Assembly: GCF_011090165.1 (NCBI RefSeq)
Contig: NZ_JAADJT010000007.1
Location: 124,001-188,000 of the forward strand
Reading direction: 5' to 3'
Length of the DNA stretch: 64,000 nucleotides
DNA from: Duganella aceris
GTDB taxonomy: Bacteria; Pseudomonadota; Gammaproteobacteria; Burkholderiales; Burkholderiaceae_D
A program made the translations under genes and the position numbers. The notes below the pieces were generated by a model. That model worked only from the letters and a program-made list of their open reading frames with translations. It was not told the DNA's origin and did not search any database. This document shows, one piece after another, positions 1-8,244 of the stretch; positions within the stretch are counted from its first letter, which is position 1, and every line of letters begins with the position of its first letter.

Positions 1-1002
1 CGCAAGCAGGGCGTCGGCGTGTTCGTGGTGCTGATCCACCAGGGCGGCCGCACCATCGACAAGTTCGACCAGCAGGATTGCGCCAACCTGACCGGCCCCA
101 TCGTCGACGTGGTCAAGCGCCTCGATCCGGCGATCCGGCTGGTGGTCAGCGGCCATTCGCACAAGGGTTATCTGTGCAAGGTCGACGGCCGTCTGGTGAC
201 GCAGTCGGACATGGGCGGCCACGTCATGTCGCGCATTAAGCTGACGGTGGATACCAACACCAACACGCTGCGCGACGTCAGCGCCACGCAGGAGGTGATG
301 GTGCCGGGCGCCTGGCCCGCCGATCCGGCGATCGATGCTTATCTGAAGAAGACCCGCGACCGCAGCAACGCCGCGCTGGCGCGCCCGGTGGCGACGCTGG
401 CGGTGCCCAGCGTCAAGCGCGAAAAAGAACACGACCGCGAGTCCGCGCTGGGCGACCTGGTGGCCGACTCGATGCTGGCGACCGGCCGCCGCTTCGGCGC
501 GCAGATCGCCTTGCAGAATCCGGGCGGCATCCGCCAGGATCTGGAGAGCGGCCCGGGCAACCGCGTGACGGCGGGCCAGGTGCTGGTGGTGCTGCCGTTC
601 GGGAATACGCTGGTGGCGATGAACCTGCGCGGCGCGCAGATCGTCGAGCTGCTGGAAGAGCAGTGGATCGGCGAGCGCGATGCGACGCGCGGCCTGCTGC
701 AGGTGTCGGAAGGCTTCAGCTACGAGTGGGACGCCAGGCAGCCGCCGGGCAGCCGCGTGGTGCCGGGCAGCGTGAAGCTGAACGGCGTGCCGCTGGACAT
801 GGGCAGCTCCTACCGCGTGGTGACCAACAATTTCCTGGCCGAGGGCGGCGACGGCTTCCCGACCTTCGCCAAGGGCGGCAACCGCGCCGCCACCGAGATC
901 CGCGATATCGACGCGCTGACCGATTACCTGGTCAAGCGCGAGCAGGACCGCAAGCCGGCCGGCGTCGCCGCGCCGCTCACGCGCTACAAGCGCGTGCAAT
1001 AA
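1..1002 (+). CDS. 5'-nucleotidase / UshA-type metallophosphoesterase, C-terminal part
   Basis: The reading frame is open from base 1, so the start lies outside the window; 333 residues are visible. The end of the calcineurin-like metallophosphatase domain is seen, with the GHSH metal-site motif near base 150. It is followed by the 5'-nucleotidase C-terminal domain with the NPGGIRQDL signature near base 517, which in this family shapes the nucleotide pocket. Family members are periplasmic or secreted and dephosphorylate nucleotides to nucleosides. The next gene starts 15 bp downstream on the same strand, followed by an S1/P1 nuclease, which supports a role in using extracellular nucleic acid. 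The exact substrate (5'-NMP, UDP-sugar or 2',3'-cyclic nucleotide) cannot be told from this part. Confidence 0.88.
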   Translation, partial: RKQGVGVFVVLIHQGGRTIDKFDQQDCANLTGPIVDVVKRLDPAIRLVVSGHSHKGYLCKVDGRLVTQSDMGGHVMSRIKLTVDTNTNTLRDVSATQEVMVPGAWPADPAIDAYLKKTRDRSNAALARPVATLAVPSVKREKEHDRESALGDLVADSMLATGRRFGAQIALQNPGGIRQDLESGPGNRVTAGQVLVVLPFGNTLVAMNLRGAQIVELLEEQWIGERDATRGLLQVSEGFSYEWDARQPPGSRVVPGSVKLNGVPLDMGSSYRVVTNNFLAEGGDGFPTFAKGGNRAATEIRDIDALTDYLVKREQDRKPAGVAAPLTRYKRVQ

Positions 1003-1017
1003 CTTACTGGAGCATCC

Positions 1018-2244
1018 ATGCGTCGTGTATTAATGTCCTTTGTCGTATCGGCCGCGTTCATCGCCGGCGCTCCCGCGCATGCCGAGTTTTCGATTCCCGG
1101 TTTCGAACTGGTGCAAACCGCGCCGGTGGAAACGCCGCTGCACAGCGACGACTTGCGCAGCGCCGCCGCGGTCTGGACCGAGTTGTTCGACAACGCCAGG
1201 AGCGAGATCGTCATCGGCCAGTTCTATGCCGTCAACAAGCCTGGCAGCGTGTTCGAAAAAGTGTTCGAGCATCTGGCGGCCGCCGGCAAGCGTGGCGTCA
1301 AGATCCGCTTCCTGCTCGACCAGAAAGGCGTCGGCCTGTCCGAGAAGTCCACCATCGACCAGCTGAAGGCCATCCCCAACCTGGAACTGCGCATCCTCGA
1401 TTACAGCAAGCTGACCGGCAACGGCATCATCCACGCCAAGTACCTGGTGGTGGACGGCGCCACGGCCTACGTCGGCAGCCAGAACTTCGACTGGCGCTCG
1501 TTCGAGCATATCCACGAAACCGGCTTGCGCATCACCGACGCCAAGGTGGCGGGCCAGGTGCTGGCGATCTTCAACCAGGACTGGCGCGCGCAGGCGTTGA
1601 CCGCGCAGGGCCTGAAGGCTCCGGCGCTGAACGTCAAGACCGAGGCTGGCGACATCCGCCAGAACGCCTTTCTGCTGGCCAGCCCGAATCAATACAACCC
1701 GTCCGGCGTCGGCGATTCCGAGACCGGGTTGCCGGCGCTGCTGGCCGACGCCAAGAGCGAGGTACGCATCCAGTTGCTCGACTACGCGCCGCTGAGCTAC
1801 GGCCCGAAAGGTACGCGTCCCTACTACGCGGTGATCGACAACGCGGTGCGCGCCGCCGCCAACCGTGGCGTCAAGATCAAGCTGATGGTGTCGAACTGGA
1901 ACCTGGAACAGCCTGCGCTGGTCTACCTGAAAAGCCTGGCGATCCTGCCCAACGTCGAGATCCGCGTGGTGACGCTGCCGGTGGCGTCGACCGGCTTTAT
2001 TCCGTTCGCGCGCGTCATCCACAGCAAGACAATGGTGATCGACAATCAGGTGGCGTGGGTCGGCACCAGCAACTGGGCCGGCGGCTATATGGATTTGTCG
2101 CGCAACCTGGAGGTCGTGATGCGCAACGAGAAAATGGCGCAGCGCCTGGCCGCGATGCAGGAACAGACCTGGAGCTCGCCGTACGCGCAAGCGTTGGACA
2201 TCAACAAACAATACGCCAAACCGGCGAAAGGCACTCCTGAATGA
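1018..2244 (+). CDS. Secreted phospholipase D-like protein with two HKD motifs
   Basis: This 408-residue protein has an N-terminal signal peptide (hydrophobic stretch to about residue 22, APAHA cleavage type). Both PLD catalytic HxKx4D motifs are intact: H139/K141/D146 (HAKYLVVD) and H335/K337/D342 (HSKTMVID), each followed by the usual G(S/T)xN. The PLD superfamily includes phospholipases, transphosphatidylases and nucleases acting through a phosphohistidine intermediate. The substrate is not decided by sequence alone. Its position between a 5'-nucleotidase and an S1/P1 nuclease, overlapping the latter by 4 bp (ATGA), makes a nuclease or phosphodiesterase role in the periplasm plausible, but that is inference. 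Confidence 0.85.
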   Translation: MRRVLMSFVVSAAFIAGAPAHAEFSIPGFELVQTAPVETPLHSDDLRSAAAVWTELFDNARSEIVIGQFYAVNKPGSVFEKVFEHLAAAGKRGVKIRFLLDQKGVGLSEKSTIDQLKAIPNLELRILDYSKLTGNGIIHAKYLVVDGATAYVGSQNFDWRSFEHIHETGLRITDAKVAGQVLAIFNQDWRAQALTAQGLKAPALNVKTEAGDIRQNAFLLASPNQYNPSGVGDSETGLPALLADAKSEVRIQLLDYAPLSYGPKGTRPYYAVIDNAVRAAANRGVKIKLMVSNWNLEQPALVYLKSLAILPNVEIRVVTLPVASTGFIPFARVIHSKTMVIDNQVAWVGTSNWAGGYMDLSRNLEVVMRNEKMAQRLAAMQEQTWSSPYAQALDINKQYAKPAKGTPE

Positions 2245-3311
2245 ACAAGCTCACATTGGTCCTGGCGCTCAGCGGCGCCGTCGTCTCCTTCAACGCGCAG
2301 GCATGGGGCAACGACGGCCATCGCGCGGTCGGCGCCATCGCCGACCAGCTGATCAAGGGCAGCAACGCCGAGAAGCAGGTCAAGGCCCTGCTGCTGCCGG
2401 GCGAGAACCTGGCCAAGATCGCCAGCTGGGCGGACTGCGTCAAGGGCACCTACTGCGGTCCGCAGACGGAGGAGATGGTGGCCTACACCACCGCCAATCC
2501 GAAACACGGCGAGTACCACTACACCGACGTGCCGTTCCAGCTGTCGCACTACGAGGACAAGGGCGTCGGCACGCACGACCACGACATCGTGCAGACGCTG
2601 AAGCAGTGCATCGCGGTGCTGCAAGGGAAAAGCGACAAGAACACCAATCCGCACGGCTTCACGCCGCGCCAGGCGTTGCTGATGCTGACCCACCTGACCG
2701 GCGACATCGCGCAGCCGCTGCATGTGGGCGAAGGCTATGTCGACAAGAGCGGCGCCTTCGTGGTGCCGACCCAGAAACAGCTGGACGCCAAGGAAGCCTT
2801 CGCCACGCAGGGCGGCAACAATCTGCAACTGGATGATCTCAAGCTGAGCGCCAACAGCGGTCAGCTGATTCCGGCCGCGCCGGTCGAAGAAAAGCCGGCC
2901 GGCACGCCGGCCACGCCGCCGCGTCCGCCGCAGGCCACGCGCGCCTTCCACTCGTACTGGGACACCACGGTGGTCAACTACGCGTTCCGCCGCATCGGCG
3001 CGCGCACGCCGGAGCAGTTCGCGCAGACGGTGATCGCCGATAATCCGGTGGTGTCGCCGAACAGCGGCGAGCTGTCGACCTGGCCGTATCAATGGGCCGA
3101 CCAGGCGCTGGTGGTGGCCAAGCTGGCCTACACCGACGTGGTGCCGGGCGTGATGTACCAGCAGACCAGCAAGACCACCGGTGAAACCTACAACGTGTGG
3201 CCGCTGGCGGTGCCGGACAACTACCCGGTGCCGACATCCGCCGCCGCCAAGACGCAGCTGATCCAGGGCGGCTACCACCTGGCCTCGATACTGAAGGCCA
3301 TCTGGCCCTGA
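2241..3311 (+). CDS. S1/P1 family nuclease, secreted
   Basis: This 356-residue protein has a signal peptide ending at AQA, so the mature chain starts at Trp (AWGNDGHR); in S1/P1 nucleases this first Trp is a zinc ligand. Further ligand motifs are visible in family order: WADCVKG, HYTDVP, HLTGDIAQPLH and HSYWD. The family are tri-zinc enzymes that cut single-stranded DNA and RNA and remove 3'-phosphates. A Pro-rich insertion of about 30 residues lies between GGNN and HSYWD, longer than in fungal P1. The start overlaps the PLD-like gene stop (ATGA), so the two are probably translationally coupled. With the 5'-nucleotidase it would turn nucleic acid into nucleosides. Confidence 0.93.
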   Translation: MNKLTLVLALSGAVVSFNAQAWGNDGHRAVGAIADQLIKGSNAEKQVKALLLPGENLAKIASWADCVKGTYCGPQTEEMVAYTTANPKHGEYHYTDVPFQLSHYEDKGVGTHDHDIVQTLKQCIAVLQGKSDKNTNPHGFTPRQALLMLTHLTGDIAQPLHVGEGYVDKSGAFVVPTQKQLDAKEAFATQGGNNLQLDDLKLSANSGQLIPAAPVEEKPAGTPATPPRPPQATRAFHSYWDTTVVNYAFRRIGARTPEQFAQTVIADNPVVSPNSGELSTWPYQWADQALVVAKLAYTDVVPGVMYQQTSKTTGETYNVWPLAVPDNYPVPTSAAAKTQLIQGGYHLASILKAIWP

Positions 3312-4223
3312 TTATTTCCCGGTGGCGGGATTGAACCAGAGTTCGCCGCGCGACAGCGGCGTCTCGGGCGTGATGTGCGGATTGTCGAGGTGGATCACGC
3401 GGCGCTTCTGCAGCGCGCCGGACTTGATGCTCTCGCCTTTGTATTTCTGGAACAGGACGTTCAGCGAACCGTCCTTGATCATCATCTCCATGCCGGCTTC
3501 GATGCGCTGCGCCAGCAGCTTGCCCTCGGCGTCGCGGCGCAGGAAGAAGTACAGCGGCAGCGGATACTGCAGCAGCAAGGTCGGCTCCACCGCCATGTTC
3601 GGATAGGCGGCGCGCCGCTCCTGGTATTCGCGTCCCGCCTCGTCGATGCCGCGCGAGAAAAAATCGAAGCGCCCCGCGTCGAGCATCGCGAACAAGCCCC
3701 GGTAGGTGCCGCCTTCCACCACGGTGAGCCCGCCACCGCGCAGGATCGGCACGTCGATCCAGTCCTTGCCCTGTCCAGCGCGGAACTTGCGCAGATCTTC
3801 CAGCGTGCGAACGGCGGCGAAGCGCGGCAGGTCGGCCTCGCGCACCAGGAACATGCGGTAACCCAGCAGGCCGCGATCGATCGGCAGGCGGATCGGGATG
3901 AATTGTTTTTCCAGCTCGGGCGACGTGGCGCGGGCAAGGATGTTGATGCCGCCTCCCGACCGCGCCAATTCCTGCGCGATGCGCTGCCACGACATCACAT
4001 GCGCCGACTGCTTGATCTCGAAGGGGCCGAAACGCGGCACGGTCTTTTCCAGCGCGGCGCGCAGCACCGCCCAGTCGTAGTCGTAGCGGCTGTCGATATC
4101 GTCAAGGCTGGTCAGCGGATAGACCAGCCGGTCGGTCGCGCCGGCTCCGCCCGCAGGCAGGCAAAGCGCGGCCGCCAGCAGCAGTCGCGCGGTGCGGTAA
4201 CCATGTCGCCAGACTTTTATCAT
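3312..4223 (-). CDS. Periplasmic amino-acid-type solute-binding protein
   Basis: The 303-residue protein is on the minus strand, convergent with the nuclease gene and directly abutting it. I chose the ATG at 4223 (MIKVWRHG) because it places a normal signal peptide (hydrophobic core then GGAGA) at the N terminus; an upstream in-frame ATG at 4259 is possible but would add 12 residues before the signal. The fold is that of bacterial extracellular solute-binding proteins family 3. No permease or ATPase is adjacent, so it may be a stand-alone sensor or chemoreceptor partner rather than a transporter part. The ligand is unknown. Confidence 0.65.
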   Translation of the reverse strand: MIKVWRHGYRTARLLLAAALCLPAGGAGATDRLVYPLTSLDDIDSRYDYDWAVLRAALEKTVPRFGPFEIKQSAHVMSWQRIAQELARSGGGINILARATSPELEKQFIPIRLPIDRGLLGYRMFLVREADLPRFAAVRTLEDLRKFRAGQGKDWIDVPILRGGGLTVVEGGTYRGLFAMLDAGRFDFFSRGIDEAGREYQERRAAYPNMAVEPTLLLQYPLPLYFFLRRDAEGKLLAQRIEAGMEMMIKDGSLNVLFQKYKGESIKSGALQKRRVIHLDNPHITPETPLSRGELWFNPATGK

Positions 4224-4266
4224 GCACCCAGTGTGCCACGCCTGGCTGCTGTTCATCAAGCGCCTT

Positions 4267-5034
4267 CTACGCGCGGACGACGCCTATGCCCATGGCGCTG
4301 TACGGCTGCAGCAGCGCTTCCGGCACGTCCCGGTTGACGACAATGGCGCTGACCTGCGACAACGGCGCGATCTGGTAGGGCGAGGCGGTGTCCAGTTTCT
4401 CCGGCGACGCCAGCACCACGGTGCGCCGCGCCATGGCGCTGATGGCGCGCTTGATGCCCGCCTCGTCGAAATCGCCGGTGCTGATGCCGGTCTGCGGATG
4501 CAGGCTGCACACGCCCATAAAGTAGATGTCGGTGCGGATCTGCGCGATCGCTTCCAGCGCACTCGGCCCCATTGCCACGATGGAGTGCTTGAACAGGCGG
4601 CCGCCGATCAGGATCACATCGATCGACGGATGCTCCGCCAGCTCCACCGCCACCGAGGGACTGTGGGTGACGACCGTGCAGCGCAGCGTGTGCGGCAGCG
4701 CGCGCGCCAGCTGCACGGCGGTGGTGCCGCCGTCGATGAACACGACCTGTCCCGGTTCGATCATCGCGGCGGCGGCGCGGGCGATGGCGGGCTTGGCGTC
4801 GCTGGAGATCCGCTGGCGCTCGGCGAAGTTGCCCATCGCCGGCGACGGCGGCAGTTCCAGCGGCAGCGCGCCGCCGTGCACGCGTTGCAGCAAGCCTTCC
4901 GCAGCCAGCTCGCGCAGGTCGCGGCGGATGGTGTCTTCGGATAGCGCCAACTCTTCGCTGAGCGATTTGGCGATGATCTGGCCGTCCTGCCTGAGGCGGG
5001 CGAGCAGGAGTTCCTTGCGTTGGCGTGTCAGCAT
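4267..5034 (-). CDS. DeoR-family transcriptional regulator
   Basis: A 255-residue protein with an N-terminal DeoR winged helix (residues about 1-57, including SEDTIRRDLRELAAEGLLQRVHGG, the family signature) and a C-terminal sugar-phosphate-isomerase-like sensor domain (DGGTTAVQLARALP, IGGRLFKHS). DeoR regulators usually respond to phosphorylated sugars. The gene is divergent from the Nudix hydrolase gene. The 70-bp gap holds phased repeats that could be its operator (see 5053-5080). The effector and regulon are unknown; the deo genes of this window are more than 20 kb away, so a link with them is speculative. Confidence 0.9.
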   Translation of the reverse strand: MLTRQRKELLLARLRQDGQIIAKSLSEELALSEDTIRRDLRELAAEGLLQRVHGGALPLELPPSPAMGNFAERQRISSDAKPAIARAAAAMIEPGQVVFIDGGTTAVQLARALPHTLRCTVVTHSPSVAVELAEHPSIDVILIGGRLFKHSIVAMGPSALEAIAQIRTDIYFMGVCSLHPQTGISTGDFDEAGIKRAISAMARRTVVLASPEKLDTASPYQIAPLSQVSAIVVNRDVPEALLQPYSAMGIGVVRA

Positions 5035-5052
5035 GTTTGCATGAATTATCTT

Positions 5053-5080
5053 GATATTGCACGATATTGCATGATATCGT
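5053..5080. promoter_or_regulatory. Candidate operator of the DeoR regulator
   Basis: Between the divergent starts (5034 and 5106) the motif GATATTGCA(C/T) occurs at 5053 and 5063 and a degenerate copy GATATCGT at 5073, an exact 10-bp period. The last two copies also form an inverted repeat, ACGATAT (5061-5067) and ATATCGT (5074-5080), with a 6-bp centre. Helical phasing and position fit a site for the adjacent DeoR regulator controlling itself and the Nudix gene. Confidence 0.5.
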
Positions 5081-5105
5081 AAAAATACGCATCCGGGAGA
5101 ACAGC

Positions 5106-5717
5106 ATGGCCGAGGACCGCATCCGCATCCACAAGGTGGAGACTTTGTCGCACGACTGGTTTCTGCTGCAAAAAACCACCTTCGATTATCGCCGCAGCGA
5201 CGGCAGCTGGCAGCGCCAGACGCGCGAGACCTATGATCGCGGCCACGGCGCCACCATCCTGCTGTACAACCTGGAGCGGCGCACGGTGGTGCTGGTGCGG
5301 CAGTTCCGCTTCCCGACCTGGGGCGATGGCCACGACGGCTTCCTGATCGAAGCGGCGGCCGGCCTGCTGGACAAGGCCAGCCCGGAGGAGCGCATCAAGG
5401 CCGAGGTGGAAGAGGAAACCGGCTACCGCATCAGCGAGGTGCGCAAGGTGTTCGAAGCTTTCATGAGTCCCGGCTCGGTGACGGAGCGGCTGTACTTCTT
5501 CGTCGCCGAATACGACGCCGCCTCGCGCGCTGGCGACGGCGGCGGCATCGAAGAGGAGGGCGAGGACATCGAGGTGCTGGAACTGGACATGGATGAAGCC
5601 ATGCGCATGATGGCCGACGGCCGCATCGCCGACGGCAAGACCATCATGCTGCTGCAATACGCCGCGCTGCACTTGCTGCCCGTCGCGCGCGTGATGTCCA
5701 TATCCGAACACTGGTGA
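5106..5717 (+). CDS. Nudix hydrolase, NudK-like
   Basis: The start is placed at 5106 (MAEDRIRIHK) because GGGAG lies at a good distance upstream; this gives 203 residues. The Nudix box runs GLLDKASPEERIKAEVEEETGY, with the spacing of the NudK (GDP-mannose pyrophosphatase) group; the first box glutamate is replaced by Ser, while the EVEEETG metal-binding core is intact. NudK-type enzymes cleave nucleotide sugars such as GDP-mannose. It is divergent from a DeoR regulator, a sugar-phosphate-responsive family, which fits a nucleotide-sugar role. Substrate assignment is family-level only. Confidence 0.82.
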   Translation: MAEDRIRIHKVETLSHDWFLLQKTTFDYRRSDGSWQRQTRETYDRGHGATILLYNLERRTVVLVRQFRFPTWGDGHDGFLIEAAAGLLDKASPEERIKAEVEEETGYRISEVRKVFEAFMSPGSVTERLYFFVAEYDAASRAGDGGGIEEEGEDIEVLELDMDEAMRMMADGRIADGKTIMLLQYAALHLLPVARVMSISEHW

Positions 5718-5811
5718 TGTTCGCATCTGGACAGCGGCGCCGCGCCACGCGGTAGAATCGGCGCAAACGCGCGCTTGCCGTTCTTGGCACGGCGTTTGCT
5801 CTAAGTCTGGC

Positions 5812-8223
5812 ATGAACTTCGAAAAACTGAACCTGCGCGATTTCCGTATCGGCTGGCGCCTGCTGTTGCTGCACCCCGCTTATTCACTGGTCATCACCGG
5901 CGGGCTGGCGGTGGGATTCGCCGCCTGTTTTCTGCTGTTCGGATTTGTCGATTTCTGCCTGAACTACAACAGCGCCATCCCGGACAACGACCGCGTGGTG
6001 GTGGTCAAGCAGCGCAACAATATATTCCCACGTCCCGAATGGGAGGCCTGGGCCTATCTGCCGTTGCGCGATGTCGCGCTGGCCAGCGGCATGGTCGAGG
6101 CGGCGGGCATCGCCAAGTCGATCGATGCGCCGCTGCGTGCCGGGAATACGCTGCGCGCGTTGGACCTGCAAGCGGTCGATCCGGCGTTCGGCGCCATGTT
6201 CGCGGTCGTCGCGCTGCAAGGCGATTTGCATGCGGCGCTGACGCAGCCGGACGGCATCGCGCTCACCAGCACCGGCGCGCGCAAACTGTTTGGCGCCGAC
6301 GCCGGCTCTGCGCTGGGCCGCACCGGCAACATCGGCGGCACCGCGCTGCAAGTGCGCGCGCTGTTGCCCGATCCTCCGGCCAACAGCACCCAGTTGTACG
6401 AAGCGCTGGTCGGCACCGGCAGCAGCGCGTGGCGCGAGCGTGAAACCGCGTTCAGCGAATGGAACCGGGGCAGCGTCTACCTGAAGCTCAAACCGGGCGT
6501 GTCGATGCCCGCGCTGACCGCGCTGCTTCAGCAGGCGAGCGAAAATTCCGCGCAGAGCCAGCGCATGAGATCAGTGGGCGCCAACACGCTGAAAGGACGC
6601 AACGTCTCCGATATCAGCCTGCTTCCGCTGCGCGATGCCTACTTCGACGAAGATCTGGCAAACACCCGCAACGCCGAGCGATACGGCCAGCGCGCCAGCG
6701 TCTACGGTCTTGCGGCGGGCGGTGCGCTGATCCTGCTGCTGGCGGTGATCAACTACGTCAATCTGGCGACGGTGCTGACCTTGCAGCGGCAGCGCGAGAT
6801 CGGCATCCGCAAGCTGCTGGGCGCGAGCGCCGGACGTCTGGCGCGGCAATTCCTCAGCGAGGCCATACTGACCACCGTGCTCGCGGCGGTCGCGGGCCTG
6901 GTGCTGGCGTGGCTGCTGCTGCCGGTGTTTTCCGATCTGGTGAACCGCCCGCTGGACGGCATGTTCACCGTCAAGCGTTGCGCGGCGGCGCTGGCGTTCA
7001 GCGTCTTCATCGGCCTGTGCGCCGGCGCCTATCCGACCTGGCTGGCGCAACACGCGCTGCCGGGAGCCGCGATGGCGGGGCGCGGCAACAGCGAAACCGC
7101 CGCCGGCCTGTGGCTGCGGCGCGTGCTCACCGTGCTGCAATTCTCCAGCGCGATGGCGCTCAGCGCGACGGCGTTGGCGGTCGGCTGGCAGACGTCGTTC
7201 GCCATGCACGCATCGCCCGGCTTCGATCCGGCCAGGCTGCTGGTGCTGGTCCTGCCATCCTATGCGCAGGACACGCCGCCCGATGCCTCGTTCATCGAAC
7301 AGCTGCGGCGCTTGCCCGGTATCGACGGCGTGTCCACCATCTCCGAAGCGGTAGGCCGCGATGGCTTCAAGAACACCAGAAAGATCAGGACCAGCGATGG
7401 CCAGGAAATTCCGATGGAGGCCAAGAACGTTAGCGCCGGCTGGTTCGAGATGCACCGGCTGCACGCGGACTACGGGCAGTCCTTCGATCCGTCGCGCGAT
7501 CCGGGAGGCGACGGCGACACCGGCAGCGTGATGGTGAACGCCGCCGGCGCGCTGGCGCTCGGCTATGCGACGCCGCAGGAGGCGGTCGGCAAGTCGATCG
7601 CCACCGGCTACCGGATCATCGGCATCGCGCCGGAGCTGCGCTTCCAGGGGCTGCGCACGGCGCCCAAGGCTGTCATCTACTTCATCGCGCCGGCATCGGT
7701 GCTGAACATCCGTACCGCCGACGGCCTGCAAACGGCCTACGACAACATCGAGCCGCTGTGGCGCCGCCACTTCCCGAACGACATCCTGGAACTCAAGACC
7801 CAGGAAGCGGTGCTGGCGGAGCGCTACGCCACCGACGCGCGGCTGATGCGCATCCTCGCCGCGTCCAGCGCGATCGCGATCGCGCTGGCGACATTCGGCA
7901 TCTATGTGCTGTCGGCCTACAGCGTCGAGCGGCGCCGGCGCGAAATCGTCATGCGCAAACTGTACGGCGCCGGCCGCGCCGACATCGCGCTGATGATGAC
8001 GCGCGAGATGCTGGCGCTGGTCGGTGCCGGCGCGGCGGTCGGCCTGCCGCCGGCGTGGCTGGCGATCCAGCGCTACCTCGCCGGCTACGTCGAGCAGGCG
8101 CCGATGGGCGTCTGGACCCTGGCCGCGTCGCTGGCGCTGGCCTTGCTGGTCGCGCTGCTGGCCACCGCCCGCCACACGCTGGCCGCGCTGCGCATGCCGC
8201 CGGCGCAGGCGCTGCGCAACTGA
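5812..8223 (+). CDS. ABC transporter permease, MacB/FtsX type, orphan
   Basis: An 803-residue protein with the arrangement TM, large periplasmic domain, three TM helices, linker TM, second periplasmic domain and three more TM helices. It carries two FtsX permease modules (about residues 300-410 with the REIGIRKLLGAS signature, and 680-800 with RREIVMRKLYGAG). Such double-FtsX proteins belong to the type VII (MacB-like) mechanotransmission ABC group. No ATPase gene lies nearby, so it must borrow an ATPase encoded elsewhere or work in an unusual way. Lipoprotein or peptide export or cell-envelope stress roles are known in the superfamily; the role here is unknown. Confidence 0.8.
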   Translation: MNFEKLNLRDFRIGWRLLLLHPAYSLVITGGLAVGFAACFLLFGFVDFCLNYNSAIPDNDRVVVVKQRNNIFPRPEWEAWAYLPLRDVALASGMVEAAGIAKSIDAPLRAGNTLRALDLQAVDPAFGAMFAVVALQGDLHAALTQPDGIALTSTGARKLFGADAGSALGRTGNIGGTALQVRALLPDPPANSTQLYEALVGTGSSAWRERETAFSEWNRGSVYLKLKPGVSMPALTALLQQASENSAQSQRMRSVGANTLKGRNVSDISLLPLRDAYFDEDLANTRNAERYGQRASVYGLAAGGALILLLAVINYVNLATVLTLQRQREIGIRKLLGASAGRLARQFLSEAILTTVLAAVAGLVLAWLLLPVFSDLVNRPLDGMFTVKRCAAALAFSVFIGLCAGAYPTWLAQHALPGAAMAGRGNSETAAGLWLRRVLTVLQFSSAMALSATALAVGWQTSFAMHASPGFDPARLLVLVLPSYAQDTPPDASFIEQLRRLPGIDGVSTISEAVGRDGFKNTRKIRTSDGQEIPMEAKNVSAGWFEMHRLHADYGQSFDPSRDPGGDGDTGSVMVNAAGALALGYATPQEAVGKSIATGYRIIGIAPELRFQGLRTAPKAVIYFIAPASVLNIRTADGLQTAYDNIEPLWRRHFPNDILELKTQEAVLAERYATDARLMRILAASSAIAIALATFGIYVLSAYSVERRRREIVMRKLYGAGRADIALMMTREMLALVGAGAAVGLPPAWLAIQRYLAGYVEQAPMGVWTLAASLALALLVALLATARHTLAALRMPPAQALRN

Positions 8224-8244
8224 TTTCAACAACGGAGTAAAGCT

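Noticed and set aside
5106..5717. Nudix protein as an inactive enzyme because the first box Glu is Ser
   Set aside because: The metal-binding EVEEETG core is intact and the box spacing equals NudK, so activity is likely; the first position is less critical.
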